Assembly (NCBI GenBank): GCA_964463375.1
Contig: CAYXBQ010000002.1
Span: 124,001-188,000 of the forward strand
DNA from: UMGS1696 sp964463375
GTDB taxonomy: Bacteria; Bacillota; Clostridia; Oscillospirales; CAG-272
Length of the DNA stretch: 64,000 nt
Reading direction: 5' to 3'
Part shown: in pieces, positions 39,939 through 49,630 of the stretch
Layout of the letters: each line of letters opens with the position of its first letter
How positions within the stretch are numbered: position 1 is the first letter of the stretch
The notes under the pieces: model-generated
What the model was told of the DNA's origin: nothing
The model's input: only the letters and a program-made list of their open reading frames with translations
The model's database searches: none
Made by a program: the position numbers and the translations under genes

Positions 39939-41423
39939 ATGCCAAAACTGTTCCAGATCCACCCCAGTGATACCGTTGCCGTGGCCATTTCTCCCATAGC
40001 TGTAGGCGAAACGCTGCCCATTGGGGATACGTATGTCACAGCCATCGATCCGATCCCCGCAGGACATAAGATCGCAGTGCGGCCGATCCCGTGCGGCGAG
40101 CAGATCTACAAATATGCCGCCCCCATCGGACGAGCGACCACCGATATTCCCGCCGGCAGCCACGTCCACTCCCACAACTTAGCCTCCGACCTGACAGGTC
40201 CCATGTCCTATACCTACACGCCCCACTTCCACGACCTGCCGCAGACAGAACCAGAGTCCTTTCTCGGCTATCGTCGTGCCGATGGTCGTGTGGGCATTCG
40301 CAACGAGGTGTGGATCCTGCCCACCGTGGGATGCGTGAACAGCGTGGTGCGGGCACTGGAAACGGCAGCGCAGCCCATGAAAACGCCCCACATCGATGCC
40401 ATTGCCGCCTTCTGCCACCCCTATGGCTGTTCCCAGCTGGGCGAAGACCAGACACGAACCCTGGCGTTTCTCTCCGGCATGCTCCGACATCCCCATGCGG
40501 CGGCCGTGCTGGTGGTGGGACTTGGCTGTGAGAATGGCCATATCGGGGAGCTGCAAAAGGTCCTAGGCACATGGGATCCCAGGCGGGTGCGGTTTTTGGC
40601 GACCCAGGACGTGGAAGACGAGATCGAAGCGGGTCTGGCGATTTTGACCGAACTTTGTGCCATTGCCGATGCCGACAAACGCACCCCTTGCACCACGGCA
40701 GATCTGGTGATCGGACTCAAGTGTGGCGGCTCCGACGGCTTTTCCGGGATCACCGCCAATCCACTGCTGGGCAAAGTGACCGATACCCTCATGGCAGCCG
40801 GCGGCAGTGCGATCCTGACTGAGGTGCCGGAAATGTTTGGTGCAGAGACCTTGCTCATGGAACGCTGTCGCACCGAAGCACAGTTCCACGCCACCGTGTC
40901 CCTGATCAATGATTGTAAACGCTATTTCCAACGATACGGCGAACCCATCGACGAAAATCCTTCCCCCGGCAATAAAGCGGGCGGTATCACCACCTTGGCA
41001 GAAAAATCCTTAGGCTGCACGCAAAAGGGCGGCACAGCTCCTGTGGAAGACGTACTGCGCTATGGCGAGCCCATCCGCAAAAAAGGCTTGTCTCTGCTGG
41101 AATCCCCCGGCAACGATCTGGTAGCCGCCGATGCGCTTGCCGCATCCGGTGCCAACATCGTGCTGTTTACCACCGGCCGTGGCACCCCCTTTGGCTGTCC
41201 GGTGCCCACCATGAAGATTTCGTCGAATACTGCGTTATATATCCGCAAGCCCACCTGGATCGATTTTGACGCAGGCCCACTGCTCACCGGCACATCCATG
41301 GAGACCCTGTGTGCAGACCTGTGGCAGGAGATTCTGTCCATCGCCGCCGGAGACAAGCATACCTATTCGGAAGCCATGGACAGACACGACTTAGCGATCT
41401 TCAAGGACGGCGTGACCCTGTAG
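39939..41423 (+). CDS. uxaA: Altronate dehydratase
   Basis: 494 residues from ATG 39939 after AGAAAGGA. UxaA converts D-altronate to 2-keto-3-deoxygluconate in galacturonate breakdown. The N-terminal SAF domain (about 1-95) is followed by the catalytic part with RRADGRVGIRNEVWILPTVGCVN and then GLGCENGHI; LVIGLKCGGSDGFSGITANP and the C-terminal TGRGTPFGCPVPTMKISSN are diagnostic family blocks with metal-binding Cys residues. Its partner uxaB follows 21 bp downstream. uxaC, kdgK and kdgA are absent from the window. Confidence 0.95.
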   Translation: MPKLFQIHPSDTVAVAISPIAVGETLPIGDTYVTAIDPIPAGHKIAVRPIPCGEQIYKYAAPIGRATTDIPAGSHVHSHNLASDLTGPMSYTYTPHFHDLPQTEPESFLGYRRADGRVGIRNEVWILPTVGCVNSVVRALETAAQPMKTPHIDAIAAFCHPYGCSQLGEDQTRTLAFLSGMLRHPHAAAVLVVGLGCENGHIGELQKVLGTWDPRRVRFLATQDVEDEIEAGLAILTELCAIADADKRTPCTTADLVIGLKCGGSDGFSGITANPLLGKVTDTLMAAGGSAILTEVPEMFGAETLLMERCRTEAQFHATVSLINDCKRYFQRYGEPIDENPSPGNKAGGITTLAEKSLGCTQKGGTAPVEDVLRYGEPIRKKGLSLLESPGNDLVAADALAASGANIVLFTTGRGTPFGCPVPTMKISSNTALYIRKPTWIDFDAGPLLTGTSMETLCADLWQEILSIAAGDKHTYSEAMDRHDLAIFKDGVTL

Positions 41424-41444
41424 CAAGAAAGGAAGGTACATAGG

Positions 41445-42923
41445 ATGATCACAGCATTGCCCCGCCTGCAAAACGGCACCGTACCCGGTATCCATACTAC
41501 CACCGCCCCAATCCGCATCGTCCAGTTCGGCGAAGGAAATTTTCTCCGTGCTTTCGTGGAGCCCATGGTGGACATTCTCAACGAACGAACCGATTTCCAT
41601 GGTGCCATCGCCATCATCAAACCCAGAAGCGGCGGTACCTTGCCCGCATATCGGGAGCAGGATAACCTGTACACCGTGGTGCTGCGTGGACGGGAGCAGG
41701 GCAGGGTGGTGGATACCCACAGGATCATTACATCTATACAAACAATATTGGACGGCGAAGCACCCTGGTCGGCCTACGAAAACGTAGCAAAGTGTCCTAC
41801 CCTTAGATACATCGTCTCCAACACCACCGAAGCGGGGATCACCCTGCTACCGAACGACGATCCTGCCACTATTCCCGCCTCCTTCCCCGGCAAGCTGACC
41901 AAATTTCTGTACGCCCGGTATCAAGCATTCGCCGGGGATCCGGACAAAGGCGTGATCGTGCTGCCCTGTGAGCTGATCGAAAACAACGGCGGCAAGCTGC
42001 GGGAATGCGTCCTGCAAATGGCAAAGCTCTGGTGCTTACCGGATGCCTTTACCACATGGCTGTCGGACCATTGCATTTTCCTGAATACATTGGTAGACCG
42101 CATCGTCACCGGTTTTCCTGCCAAAGAAGCAGAAACCTTGTGGCATTCTCTCGGCTATCGGGATACTTTGCTGGTCGCCGGGGAACCCTATGGTATGTGG
42201 GTCATCGAAGGCCCACCGGAACTTAAACAGGAGCTGCCCTTCACCCAGGCCGACCTGCCCGTGATCTACACCCAGGATCTGCGGCCGTATCGGGAGCAAA
42301 AGGTGCGGGTGCTGAATGGTGCCCATACGGCAACGGTGCTGATCGGCTGGCTGTGCGGCAAACAGATCGTACGAGACCTGTTGGAGGATCCCGTCACCGA
42401 TACCTTTCTACGGGAGACTGTGCTTGCGGAGATCGTGCCCCAGGTGCCGCTGGATCGAGCCGATGTATTGACCTTTGCGAACGCTGTATTCGACCGCTTT
42501 GCCAATCCCTTCCTCGACCACCGACTGCTGGACATCTCCCTGAACTCCGTCTCCAAATGGCGTACCCGTGTCCTGCCGACCCTGCGAGATCACTACGCCA
42601 AGAACGGTTGCTTACCCAAGCACCTGACCTTCTCCTTCGCCGCACTGCTGGCCTTCTATACCGGTGCCGATCTGCGTCCGGACGGCCTGCACACGACCCG
42701 TGGGGATGGAGAAGCATACATCGTTCATGACGATCCACAGGTGCTGGCGTTCTTTGCCGATTCCAGCAACAGACCCGTGGAGACCTACGTGGAGGCAGCC
42801 TGTGCCCAAGAGAATTTCTGGGGCGAAGACCTGCGGCAATATTCCGGTTTTGTGGCGTGCGTTACAAAATATCTGGATGCGATCCGCAAGGATCCCATCA
42901 CAGCTATACAAAATATAATTTAG
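41445..42923 (+). CDS. uxaB: Tagaturonate reductase
   Basis: 492 residues. UxaB reduces D-tagaturonate to D-altronate with NADH, one step before UxaA. It belongs to the long-chain mannitol-dehydrogenase family: the N-terminal Rossmann start is IRIVQFGEGNFLRAFVEP, SNTTEAGI is the conserved turn, and the C-terminal domain has KVRVLNGAHTATVLIGWL with the catalytic K/N/H set. Family relatives include UxuB; context with uxaA favours UxaB. AGGAAGGT precedes ATG 41445. The thioredoxin gene follows 25 bp downstream. Confidence 0.92.
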   Translation: MITALPRLQNGTVPGIHTTTAPIRIVQFGEGNFLRAFVEPMVDILNERTDFHGAIAIIKPRSGGTLPAYREQDNLYTVVLRGREQGRVVDTHRIITSIQTILDGEAPWSAYENVAKCPTLRYIVSNTTEAGITLLPNDDPATIPASFPGKLTKFLYARYQAFAGDPDKGVIVLPCELIENNGGKLRECVLQMAKLWCLPDAFTTWLSDHCIFLNTLVDRIVTGFPAKEAETLWHSLGYRDTLLVAGEPYGMWVIEGPPELKQELPFTQADLPVIYTQDLRPYREQKVRVLNGAHTATVLIGWLCGKQIVRDLLEDPVTDTFLRETVLAEIVPQVPLDRADVLTFANAVFDRFANPFLDHRLLDISLNSVSKWRTRVLPTLRDHYAKNGCLPKHLTFSFAALLAFYTGADLRPDGLHTTRGDGEAYIVHDDPQVLAFFADSSNRPVETYVEAACAQENFWGEDLRQYSGFVACVTKYLDAIRKDPITAIQNII

Positions 42924-42948
42924 TTATAATAGAAAGGAAACAAACACT

Positions 42949-43254
42949 ATGTCTATCCTGCATTTGAACGCAGACAACTTTACCGAATCCATCAAAACGG
43001 ACAAAACCGTCCTGATCGATTTTTGGGCACCCTGGTGTGGCCCTTGCCGTATGCTGGGTCCCATCCTCGAGGAAGTGGCAGAAGAAAACCCGGAGCTGGT
43101 GGTAGCCAAGGTCAACGTGGATGAAGAAGCCGACCTGGCCCAGGCCTTTGGGGTGACGAGCATCCCGCTGCTGGTGGTGATGAAGGACGGCAAGCCCGTA
43201 AACCAGTCCGTAGGTCTGATCCCCAAGGAAAAGGTTTTGGAACTGGTCAAGTAA
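42949..43254 (+). CDS. trxA: Thioredoxin
   Basis: 101 residues, normal length. Redox-active WCGPC (C30, C33) follows the conserved FWAPWC strand; the cis-proline P73 is in TSIPLL, and the buried D24 is present. It reduces protein disulfides. AGAAAGGA lies 9 bp before ATG 42949. Close behind uxaB and ending at a strong terminator, it is probably the last gene of the uxa unit. No thioredoxin reductase is nearby. Confidence 0.94.
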   Translation: MSILHLNADNFTESIKTDKTVLIDFWAPWCGPCRMLGPILEEVAEENPELVVAKVNVDEEADLAQAFGVTSIPLLVVMKDGKPVNQSVGLIPKEKVLELVK

Positions 43255-43270
43255 AACAAATAGGTACAAA

Positions 43271-43305
43271 AAATCCCCCGATCTGCTATAGGTCAGGGGA
43301 TTTTG
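43271..43305. terminator. Bidirectional terminator after thioredoxin
   Basis: AAAATCCCCCGATC (43270-43283) pairs with GGTCAGGGGATTTT (43291-43304) with one mismatch; flanked by A and T tracts. Also serves the convergent gene ending at 43314. Confidence 0.8.
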
Positions 43306-43313
43306 TTTTGGCA

Positions 43314-45698
43314 TTATATTTCTTGCGGCGGCATTTTTTCAGCCGGGAATGGCATGGAGAAGGTCAAACGCCCGGTCACATGGCGCACTTCGTACCAGGT
43401 CAGATCCCCGTCGGTGACATATTCGCCCTCGAAGGGTTCTGTGACAAAGTAGAAATCTCGGTGGGAGTTGCGCAGGATCTGGAGATCCTCTTTGCAGTAG
43501 TCCTCACCAAAGAAGCGCACGGTGGCATCCTGCAATCCCTCCACCTCGATCCGACGGCGATATTGCCCACTGACCGGCGGGATCTCCATACAGCCGACCA
43601 CACCGTCCTGCTGCTCCACAAACACCCGGCACTCCCGATGCTCTGCTTTGGGAAAATGGTAGGTGGCAAACCCGTTTTCCAAGATCGTCTCATAGCCATC
43701 CAACACCGGCGCACCCCAAGGAAAGTGCAAACGGGTCTTTACAGTAGTAGAAGGCGAGTACACGGAGAACACAAATCCGTTGTCGTGCCGATGGGTCATG
43801 AGCACCGGCGGCTTGACACCGTCCCGCTTGTTTAGCCGCACCTGGATCCCCAACCTGTCCAGCGCCAGCCGCAGGAAGCTCTCCCCAATGGGAGCCGGCC
43901 CCACGTTGTACGCCTTAGACACAACGCCCCGTAGCCAAATGGCATTTTGCACCTGTGCTGCAACGCATCGTTCCCCCGCCACAGCCCACGCCGTGTCTCC
44001 AGCAGCAACCGCAGTCAGCCCACCACCGGATAGGATCGGATCCACCCGCATGGAGCCACGCTCCTGTCCATCGACCGACAGCGGCAGCGTACCATCCACA
44101 GCATCTGTGTGGGACAGGTGGAAATACTCCAAAAATGCATCCGCAGCATGGAGCGTGCTTCCATAAAAGATCACCCGCCCGCCAGCCTTTGCATAGGCTA
44201 AGATCTTCTCCCCATAGGCAGAATCCCCATGGGGCACCGGTGCGACCAGGATGCTGTTCCGGTACAGCGTGCTCTCATGGCGGCAGAAGTTGTCCGTGGA
44301 GACCACCGTGGTGATGGGACAAGCATCGTTGATGGCGCCCCGGATGAACCAGTCCCCGGCATACATATCCGCCAGCTCTTCGCCGGTTTCTGCACGGTTG
44401 TATTCGTCAAAGGGATAGACCCACACCACAAGCGACACCCGATCCGGCGCATCCTTCAAGGCTTTACGCAGATGGGGTATCGGTTCGTTTATGCAGTCCT
44501 GGGGCATCTCCCCAAAGCAGTTGTCGATGGACAATAGGCTGAGATGTGTCGGCGGCTCGATCTGTCCCAGTCCATCCAAACGAGCCACGCTGAGGGGCAG
44601 ATAAATATCGTGTGGCTGGCTGTTGTACCGATCGTACCAAGGCGAATTGGCCCACCAAATATCGTGGATGTAGAACCGGAACAAATACGGATGACGGATA
44701 TTTTCCGTGTCGTGAGGCAGCCCGGCGATCCGGGACATGTACCCCATCAGCTCCAGCCCAAAGTCACCGTTCAGCGCAGCCCAAGGGGAATTCGGCGGCG
44801 GCAGCAAATCGTAGTCCCCTTCATAAATGGTGCGCAGCGGTACGCCGTCGGTGGCAAAATCGATGCCCATGGACATATTGGTACCACGGGTCTCAATGGG
44901 ATAATCGGGACATTCCCGCCGAAAATCCTGCCAGAACTGCACTACATCCTGCCGTACGCCGGCCAGTTCTTCCTCATGGAACCGCTTGCCATCGAAGATC
45001 GCCCCCAGTGCCGACCAGGTCTCCCGACCAAAGCCCAGCCCATTGGAGAGCCAGATATAATCAAACCCCATATCATGCAAGAAGCAGTTGGTCTGTGCAC
45101 CAAAGAACGTGCCAAAGGGAAGACCTTCCGGGATCCCCTGGGGGTATGCGGCATAGTGGGTGTCGTCGCTGTGGAGCCGTGCATAGGAGCAGACCATGGT
45201 GGCTTTCCCCATATCGTTGCCCATGCAGATCTCATTGTGCCGTTCATACTTAAAGGAAGACTTCGCAAACTCCGGCCCCGGATCAAAGGTAGTGCCCACC
45301 CGAATGGTCTTGTCCGCACCCAATACCTCCTTGCCGATCCGTTTCAGCGCAGCCACAACGTTCCGCAGGATCCGATAGGTCATGACCGGCGGATCTTCCA
45401 TATAATAGTAGCAGCGGGAGTGGAGCCCCAGTCCGTCCGGGTCAATGGCAGAATGGTTGGCTTCTCGATTGTTGGCACCACCGATGTACATGGCCCAGGA
45501 AAACGCTTCGTCCAACTCTCCCCGGTAATCCAACAGCTCACTGCCATCCGCAGACCAAAGCAACACCGATACGCAGGGTACATCGTGTACCAACGGCCGC
45601 CAATCGATGAACACCTGTCGGCAGATCTTTTCGATATAGGCCGGATCCGTCTGCCGAAAGGGCTTCAGGCTCATTTCCAGTGTAATATTCTGTAGCAT
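43314..45698 (-). CDS. Large glycosidase-like protein, family not recognised
   Basis: 794 residues from ATG 45698 after GAGGAA; no signal peptide. I cannot place it in a known family. The first ~520 residues look like an alpha/beta barrel: ITLEMSLKPF, VSVLLWSADGSELLDYRGEL, RVGTTFDPGPEF, YIWLSNGLGFGRETWSALG, ETRGTNMSMGIDFATDGVP, and VVWVYPFDEYNR. Residues about 500-560 include AYAKAGGRVIFYGSTLHAAD, reminiscent of the trimerisation domain of GH42 beta-galactosidases. The C-terminus is beta-rich. Catalytic acids cannot be assigned safely. Single gene behind a consensus promoter. A cytosolic carbohydrate-active enzyme is the best guess. Confidence 0.7.
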   Translation of the reverse strand: MLQNITLEMSLKPFRQTDPAYIEKICRQVFIDWRPLVHDVPCVSVLLWSADGSELLDYRGELDEAFSWAMYIGGANNREANHSAIDPDGLGLHSRCYYYMEDPPVMTYRILRNVVAALKRIGKEVLGADKTIRVGTTFDPGPEFAKSSFKYERHNEICMGNDMGKATMVCSYARLHSDDTHYAAYPQGIPEGLPFGTFFGAQTNCFLHDMGFDYIWLSNGLGFGRETWSALGAIFDGKRFHEEELAGVRQDVVQFWQDFRRECPDYPIETRGTNMSMGIDFATDGVPLRTIYEGDYDLLPPPNSPWAALNGDFGLELMGYMSRIAGLPHDTENIRHPYLFRFYIHDIWWANSPWYDRYNSQPHDIYLPLSVARLDGLGQIEPPTHLSLLSIDNCFGEMPQDCINEPIPHLRKALKDAPDRVSLVVWVYPFDEYNRAETGEELADMYAGDWFIRGAINDACPITTVVSTDNFCRHESTLYRNSILVAPVPHGDSAYGEKILAYAKAGGRVIFYGSTLHAADAFLEYFHLSHTDAVDGTLPLSVDGQERGSMRVDPILSGGGLTAVAAGDTAWAVAGERCVAAQVQNAIWLRGVVSKAYNVGPAPIGESFLRLALDRLGIQVRLNKRDGVKPPVLMTHRHDNGFVFSVYSPSTTVKTRLHFPWGAPVLDGYETILENGFATYHFPKAEHRECRVFVEQQDGVVGCMEIPPVSGQYRRRIEVEGLQDATVRFFGEDYCKEDLQILRNSHRDFYFVTEPFEGEYVTDGDLTWYEVRHVTGRLTFSMPFPAEKMPPQEI

Positions 45699-45761
45699 AC
45701 AAACATTCCTCGTTTCTTTTTTCCCCACACATGGGTAAAACTCCACGGATTTTATAGGTGT

Positions 45762-45790
45762 ATTGTAGCATATATAGTGGATTTTGTCAA
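45762..45790 (-). promoter_or_regulatory. Promoter of the large glycosidase-like gene
   Basis: Minus strand: TTGACA (45790-45785), 17-bp spacer, TACAAT (45767-45762) with TGC before the -10. About 65 bp before ATG 45698. Confidence 0.72.
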
Positions 45791-45816
45791 TACAGGACCG
45801 GGATTTCCCAAAAAGA

Positions 45817-45855
45817 AAAACGACTCTGCTCCCGCAAAAGAAGCAAAGTCGTTTT
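45817..45855 (-). terminator. Terminator of the ABC exporter operon
   Basis: AAAACGACT-TGCT (45817-45830) pairs with AGCA-AGTCGTTTT (45842-45855) with one mismatch. On the minus strand the hairpin is followed by T residues. Confidence 0.7.
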
Positions 45856-45874
45856 GTATGATAGCAAGTTCAGC

Positions 45875-47800
45875 TTATTCCAGTTCAAAAGCACCGGTAT
45901 ACAGCTGGTAGTAGGTGCCACGTTCTTCGATCAACTTGTCGTGGTTGCCCCGCTCGATGATCCGTCCATGATCCAGTACCATGATCACATCGGAGTCCAT
46001 GACGGTGGACAGCCGGTGTGCGATCACGAATACGGTACGGCCTTCCATCAGCTTGTCCATACCCCGCTGCACAATGGCCTCGGTTCTGGTGTCGATAGAG
46101 GAAGTAGCTTCGTCCATGATCATGACCGGCGGGTCGGCAACGGCTGCACGGGCAATGGCAATAAGCTGCCGCTGTCCCTGAGACAGGTTGGAACCGTTGT
46201 TGTTCAGCTGGGTCTGGTAGCCAGCCGGCAGACGGGTGATGAAGTCATCGGCACCGGCCAGCTTGGCAGCAGCGATACATTCGTCGTCCGTGGCATCCAG
46301 CCGACCATAGCGGATGTTGTCCATGACCGTGCCGGTGAACAGGTTGGTCTCCTGCAAAACGATACCCAAAGAACGGCGCAGGTCAGACTTTTTGATCTTG
46401 TTGATGTTGATCCCATCGTACCGGATCTTCCCGTCCGCAATGTCGTAGAACCGGTTGATCAGGTTGGTGATGGTGGTCTTCCCGGCACCGGTAGCCCCAA
46501 CGAACGCCACCTTCTGCCCCGGCTCCGCATAGACCGATACATCGTGCAGAACGGTCTTGCCTTCCTCGTAGCCGAAGTCCACCTCGGTCAGGCGCACGTC
46601 CCCCTTCAGCTCGGTGTAGGTGATGGTACCATCGTCGTGGTGCGGATGCTTCCAAGCCCACTTGCCGGTACGTTCGGTGGTCTCGGTGATGTTGCCATCT
46701 GCGTCGATCTTGGCATTCACCAGGGTCACATATCCGTCGTCGGTCTCCGGTTCAGCATCCATCAGGGAGAATACACGCTCTGCACCGGCACAACCCATGA
46801 CGATGGCGTTGATCTGCTGGGAAAGCTGGTTCACGTTACCGGTGAACTGTCTTGCCATGTTCAGGAAGGGAACCACGATGCTGATACCCAGCGCCTTCCC
46901 GGACAGAGACAGGTTGGGAACCTCCAGCAGCAGTAGTACGCCGCCAAACAGTGCCAGAGAAACATACAGAATGTTACCAATGTTGGAGATGATGGGCCCT
47001 AACATATTGGCATAGGCGTGTGCCTTGTAGGCATCCTCGTACAGTGCATCGTTGATCTTCTCGAATTCCTCGATACTCTTGTCCTCATGGTTGAAGACCT
47101 TGACCACACGCTGCCCGTTCATCATTTCCTGAATGTAGCCTTCCGTCAGCCCCAATGCCTTCTGGTTGCGGACGAAATACTTGGCAGACCCGCCGCCCAG
47201 CTTTTTAGAAACAAATACCATAGCGACCACGCCCAAGCAGAGCAGCAGCGTCATCCACACGCTGAAATACAGCATACAGCAGAACACCGTAATGACCACG
47301 CAGCCGGCCTGCAATAGAGAAGGCAAAGCCTGCGAAACCAGCTGCCGCAGGGTGTCAATGTCGTTGGTGTAGTAGGACATGATGTCCCCGTGCTTGTGGG
47401 TGTCAAAGAACTTGATGGGCAGATCCTGCATCTTGTCGAACATCTCACAGCGGAGCTTATTGAGGAATCCCTGTGTCAGGTATGCCATGAGCTGGGTCTG
47501 CACCGTGGTGGCTGCCAGAGAAACCACATACAGGCAGGCCAATACGATAATGTATGGAACGATCTCTTCCTTTGCCGCAGCCCAGTCACCGGAGAGATAC
47601 CATTTCTCGATCCCGGCAATGACGTTCTGCTGGAAAAGGGAAGGGATGGAAGAGACAACGGCGGCAAAGAGGATGCAGAAAATGGTGGTGGGAACAAGGA
47701 CAGGGTAGTAGGCAAAGAGCTTTTTCAGCACTCTGCCGAGGGTGGAAAAATTGATCTTCCGGGTACCGGGCTTGGTGACCGGCTTTTCCTGCTTAGTCAC
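45875..47800 (-). CDS. ABC exporter half-transporter, subunit with intact catalytic site
   Basis: 641 residues if translation starts at GTG 47800, which has GGAGGTGA 5 bp upstream; starts at 47815 or 47851 are possible. A six-helix membrane domain (to about residue 390) is followed by an ATPase with a basic-acidic insertion between them. Walker A GATGAGKTT, signature SNLSQGQRQ (a Q-for-G variant) and Walker B VMIMDEATSSID with the catalytic Glu. It overlaps the partner gene's stop by 8 bp, giving a translationally coupled heterodimer of the type TM287/288 or BmrCD, exporting drugs or lipids. Followed by a terminator. Confidence 0.9.
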   Translation of the reverse strand: MTKQEKPVTKPGTRKINFSTLGRVLKKLFAYYPVLVPTTIFCILFAAVVSSIPSLFQQNVIAGIEKWYLSGDWAAAKEEIVPYIIVLACLYVVSLAATTVQTQLMAYLTQGFLNKLRCEMFDKMQDLPIKFFDTHKHGDIMSYYTNDIDTLRQLVSQALPSLLQAGCVVITVFCCMLYFSVWMTLLLCLGVVAMVFVSKKLGGGSAKYFVRNQKALGLTEGYIQEMMNGQRVVKVFNHEDKSIEEFEKINDALYEDAYKAHAYANMLGPIISNIGNILYVSLALFGGVLLLLEVPNLSLSGKALGISIVVPFLNMARQFTGNVNQLSQQINAIVMGCAGAERVFSLMDAEPETDDGYVTLVNAKIDADGNITETTERTGKWAWKHPHHDDGTITYTELKGDVRLTEVDFGYEEGKTVLHDVSVYAEPGQKVAFVGATGAGKTTITNLINRFYDIADGKIRYDGININKIKKSDLRRSLGIVLQETNLFTGTVMDNIRYGRLDATDDECIAAAKLAGADDFITRLPAGYQTQLNNNGSNLSQGQRQLIAIARAAVADPPVMIMDEATSSIDTRTEAIVQRGMDKLMEGRTVFVIAHRLSTVMDSDVIMVLDHGRIIERGNHDKLIEERGTYYQLYTGAFELE

Positions 47801-49535
47801 GATCGTCACCTCCATTTGTTTGTTGTTCATATACTTCGCGATAGATATCACTGGTCTGGAGCAGCTTGTCGTGGGTACCTCTTGCCACGATCTTACCGTT
47901 GTCCATGACCAGGATCATGTCGGCATCCTGTACCGAAGCCACACGCTGGGCAATGATGATCTTGGTGGTCTCCGGGATAAAGGACTTGAACCCGGCCCGG
48001 ATGAACGCATCGGTCTTCATATCCACAGCCGAGGTGGAGTCGTCCAGGATCAGGATCTTCGGCTTCTTCAGCAGAGCACGGGCAATACAGATACGCTGCT
48101 TCTGCCCACCGGATACGTTGGTACCGCCCTGTTCGATCCAGGTGTCGTAGCCGTCCGGGAAGGAGCGGATGAACTCATCGGCCTGGGCCAGCTTGCAGGC
48201 TTCCACCAATTCCGCATCGGTGGCGTTTTCGTTGCCCCAACGGAGATTTTCCTTGATGGTACCGGAGAACAGCAGGTTCTTTTGCAGTACAACGGCAACA
48301 GAATCCCGCAGTACCGTCAGATCATACTCCCGCACGTCCCGACCGCCCACCTGTACAGACCCGTTGGTCACATCGTACAAACGAGAGATCAGCTGGATCA
48401 GCGTGGACTTAGAGGAACCGGTACCGCCCAGGATCCCCACGGTCATACCGGAACGGATCTGCAAGTCGATGTCGGACAGGGCATATTTCTGCGCTTCCTT
48501 GGAATACTTGAAGCTTACGTTCTGGAATTCCACAGACCCATCCCGCACCTCGGTCACAGCGTTTGCCGGAGAAACCAGCGCCGGTTCTTCCACCAGCACC
48601 TCATAGATACGCTTCATGGATTCGGAGGACATGGTCAGGATCACGTAGATCATGGACAGCATGTTCAGGGCCATCAGGATCTGCATACCGTAGGTCAGCA
48701 TAGCGGAGATCTGTCCCACGTCGATGGTGGTACCCTGGTTGGTGATGATCAGCTTGGAGCCGATATACAGAATGAACACCATGTTGATGTTCATGCAGAT
48801 CTGCATCAAGGGAGAGTTCAGTGCCACGATCCGTTCCGCCTTGGTGAAGTCCTGGCAGATGTCGTTGGCAGCCGCATTGAACTTTTTCTTCTCGTAGTCT
48901 TCTCTGGAAAAGCCCTTGACCACTCGCATACCACGCACGTTTTCTTCAATGGATTCATTCAGGTTGTCGTATTTGTGGAACACGGCACGGAAGGCAGGCA
49001 TCGCCTTTTTGGAGACCGTGAGCAGCCCGAAGAGCAGCAGCGGGATCACGATGACAAAGGAGGTAGCCAGCGCACCACCCATGATGTATGCCATAACGAT
49101 GGAGAAAACGAACATCATCGGAGACCGAACTGCGGTACGGATGATCATCATGTACGCCATCTGTACGTTGGAAACGTCGGTCGTCATACGTGTGACCAGA
49201 GAAGAGGAGGAGAACTTGTCGATGTTCTCAAAGGAGAAGCTTTGGATCCGCTTAAAGATATCACTGCGCAGATTCTTGGCAAATCCGGCAGAAGCCTTGG
49301 CGCAGGTCCGGGCAGCGATACCGCCGCAACATAGGGAGAGACAGGCCATAAGGACCAGCAGCAGCCCCGTCTTGACGAGTTCATCCATGGCAACACCGCT
49401 CTTGATGCGGTTGACGAGCTCGGCAGTGATAAACGGGATGAATACTTCGATGATGGCCTCGCCCATGATAAAGATCAGCGTGAGGATCGTGGGCTTTTTG
49501 AACTCTCTCACGCATGATGCAAGCCGTTTTAACAT
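47793..49535 (-). CDS. ABC exporter half-transporter, subunit with degenerate catalytic site
   Basis: 580 residues from ATG 49535 with AGAAAGGAA upstream. A six-helix membrane domain fills the first ~330 residues. ATPase motifs: Walker A GGTGSSKST, signature NVSGGQKQR and Walker B LILDDSTSAVD. The Walker B glutamate is replaced by Asp, the usual mark of the non-catalytic site in heterodimeric exporters; the partner has the intact Glu and a variant signature, so the two are complementary. No regulator gene is adjacent. Its promoter lies at 49602-49630. Substrate is not predictable. Confidence 0.91.
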   Translation of the reverse strand: MLKRLASCVREFKKPTILTLIFIMGEAIIEVFIPFITAELVNRIKSGVAMDELVKTGLLLVLMACLSLCCGGIAARTCAKASAGFAKNLRSDIFKRIQSFSFENIDKFSSSSLVTRMTTDVSNVQMAYMMIIRTAVRSPMMFVFSIVMAYIMGGALATSFVIVIPLLLFGLLTVSKKAMPAFRAVFHKYDNLNESIEENVRGMRVVKGFSREDYEKKKFNAAANDICQDFTKAERIVALNSPLMQICMNINMVFILYIGSKLIITNQGTTIDVGQISAMLTYGMQILMALNMLSMIYVILTMSSESMKRIYEVLVEEPALVSPANAVTEVRDGSVEFQNVSFKYSKEAQKYALSDIDLQIRSGMTVGILGGTGSSKSTLIQLISRLYDVTNGSVQVGGRDVREYDLTVLRDSVAVVLQKNLLFSGTIKENLRWGNENATDAELVEACKLAQADEFIRSFPDGYDTWIEQGGTNVSGGQKQRICIARALLKKPKILILDDSTSAVDMKTDAFIRAGFKSFIPETTKIIIAQRVASVQDADMILVMDNGKIVARGTHDKLLQTSDIYREVYEQQTNGGDDRD

Positions 49536-49601
49536 GGTGTTTTCCTTTCTGTTTGGATAGAGTATTTGCTTGTTGGTGCAGGTACTGCAACACAACACTA
49601 T

Positions 49602-49630
49602 ATTGTACTACAAAACAGAAGGAAAATCAA
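49602..49630 (-). promoter_or_regulatory. Promoter of the ABC exporter operon
   Basis: Minus strand: TTGATT (49630-49625), 17-bp spacer, TACAAT (49607-49602). In the 384-bp divergent region 49536-49919; between this and the promoter at 49819 (49631-49818) I see nothing definite. Confidence 0.6.

Noticed and set aside
47742..49334. 530-codon plus-strand frame opposite the ABC exporter
   Set aside because: His/Gln-rich shadow of an ABC transporter gene with complete Walker and signature motifs.
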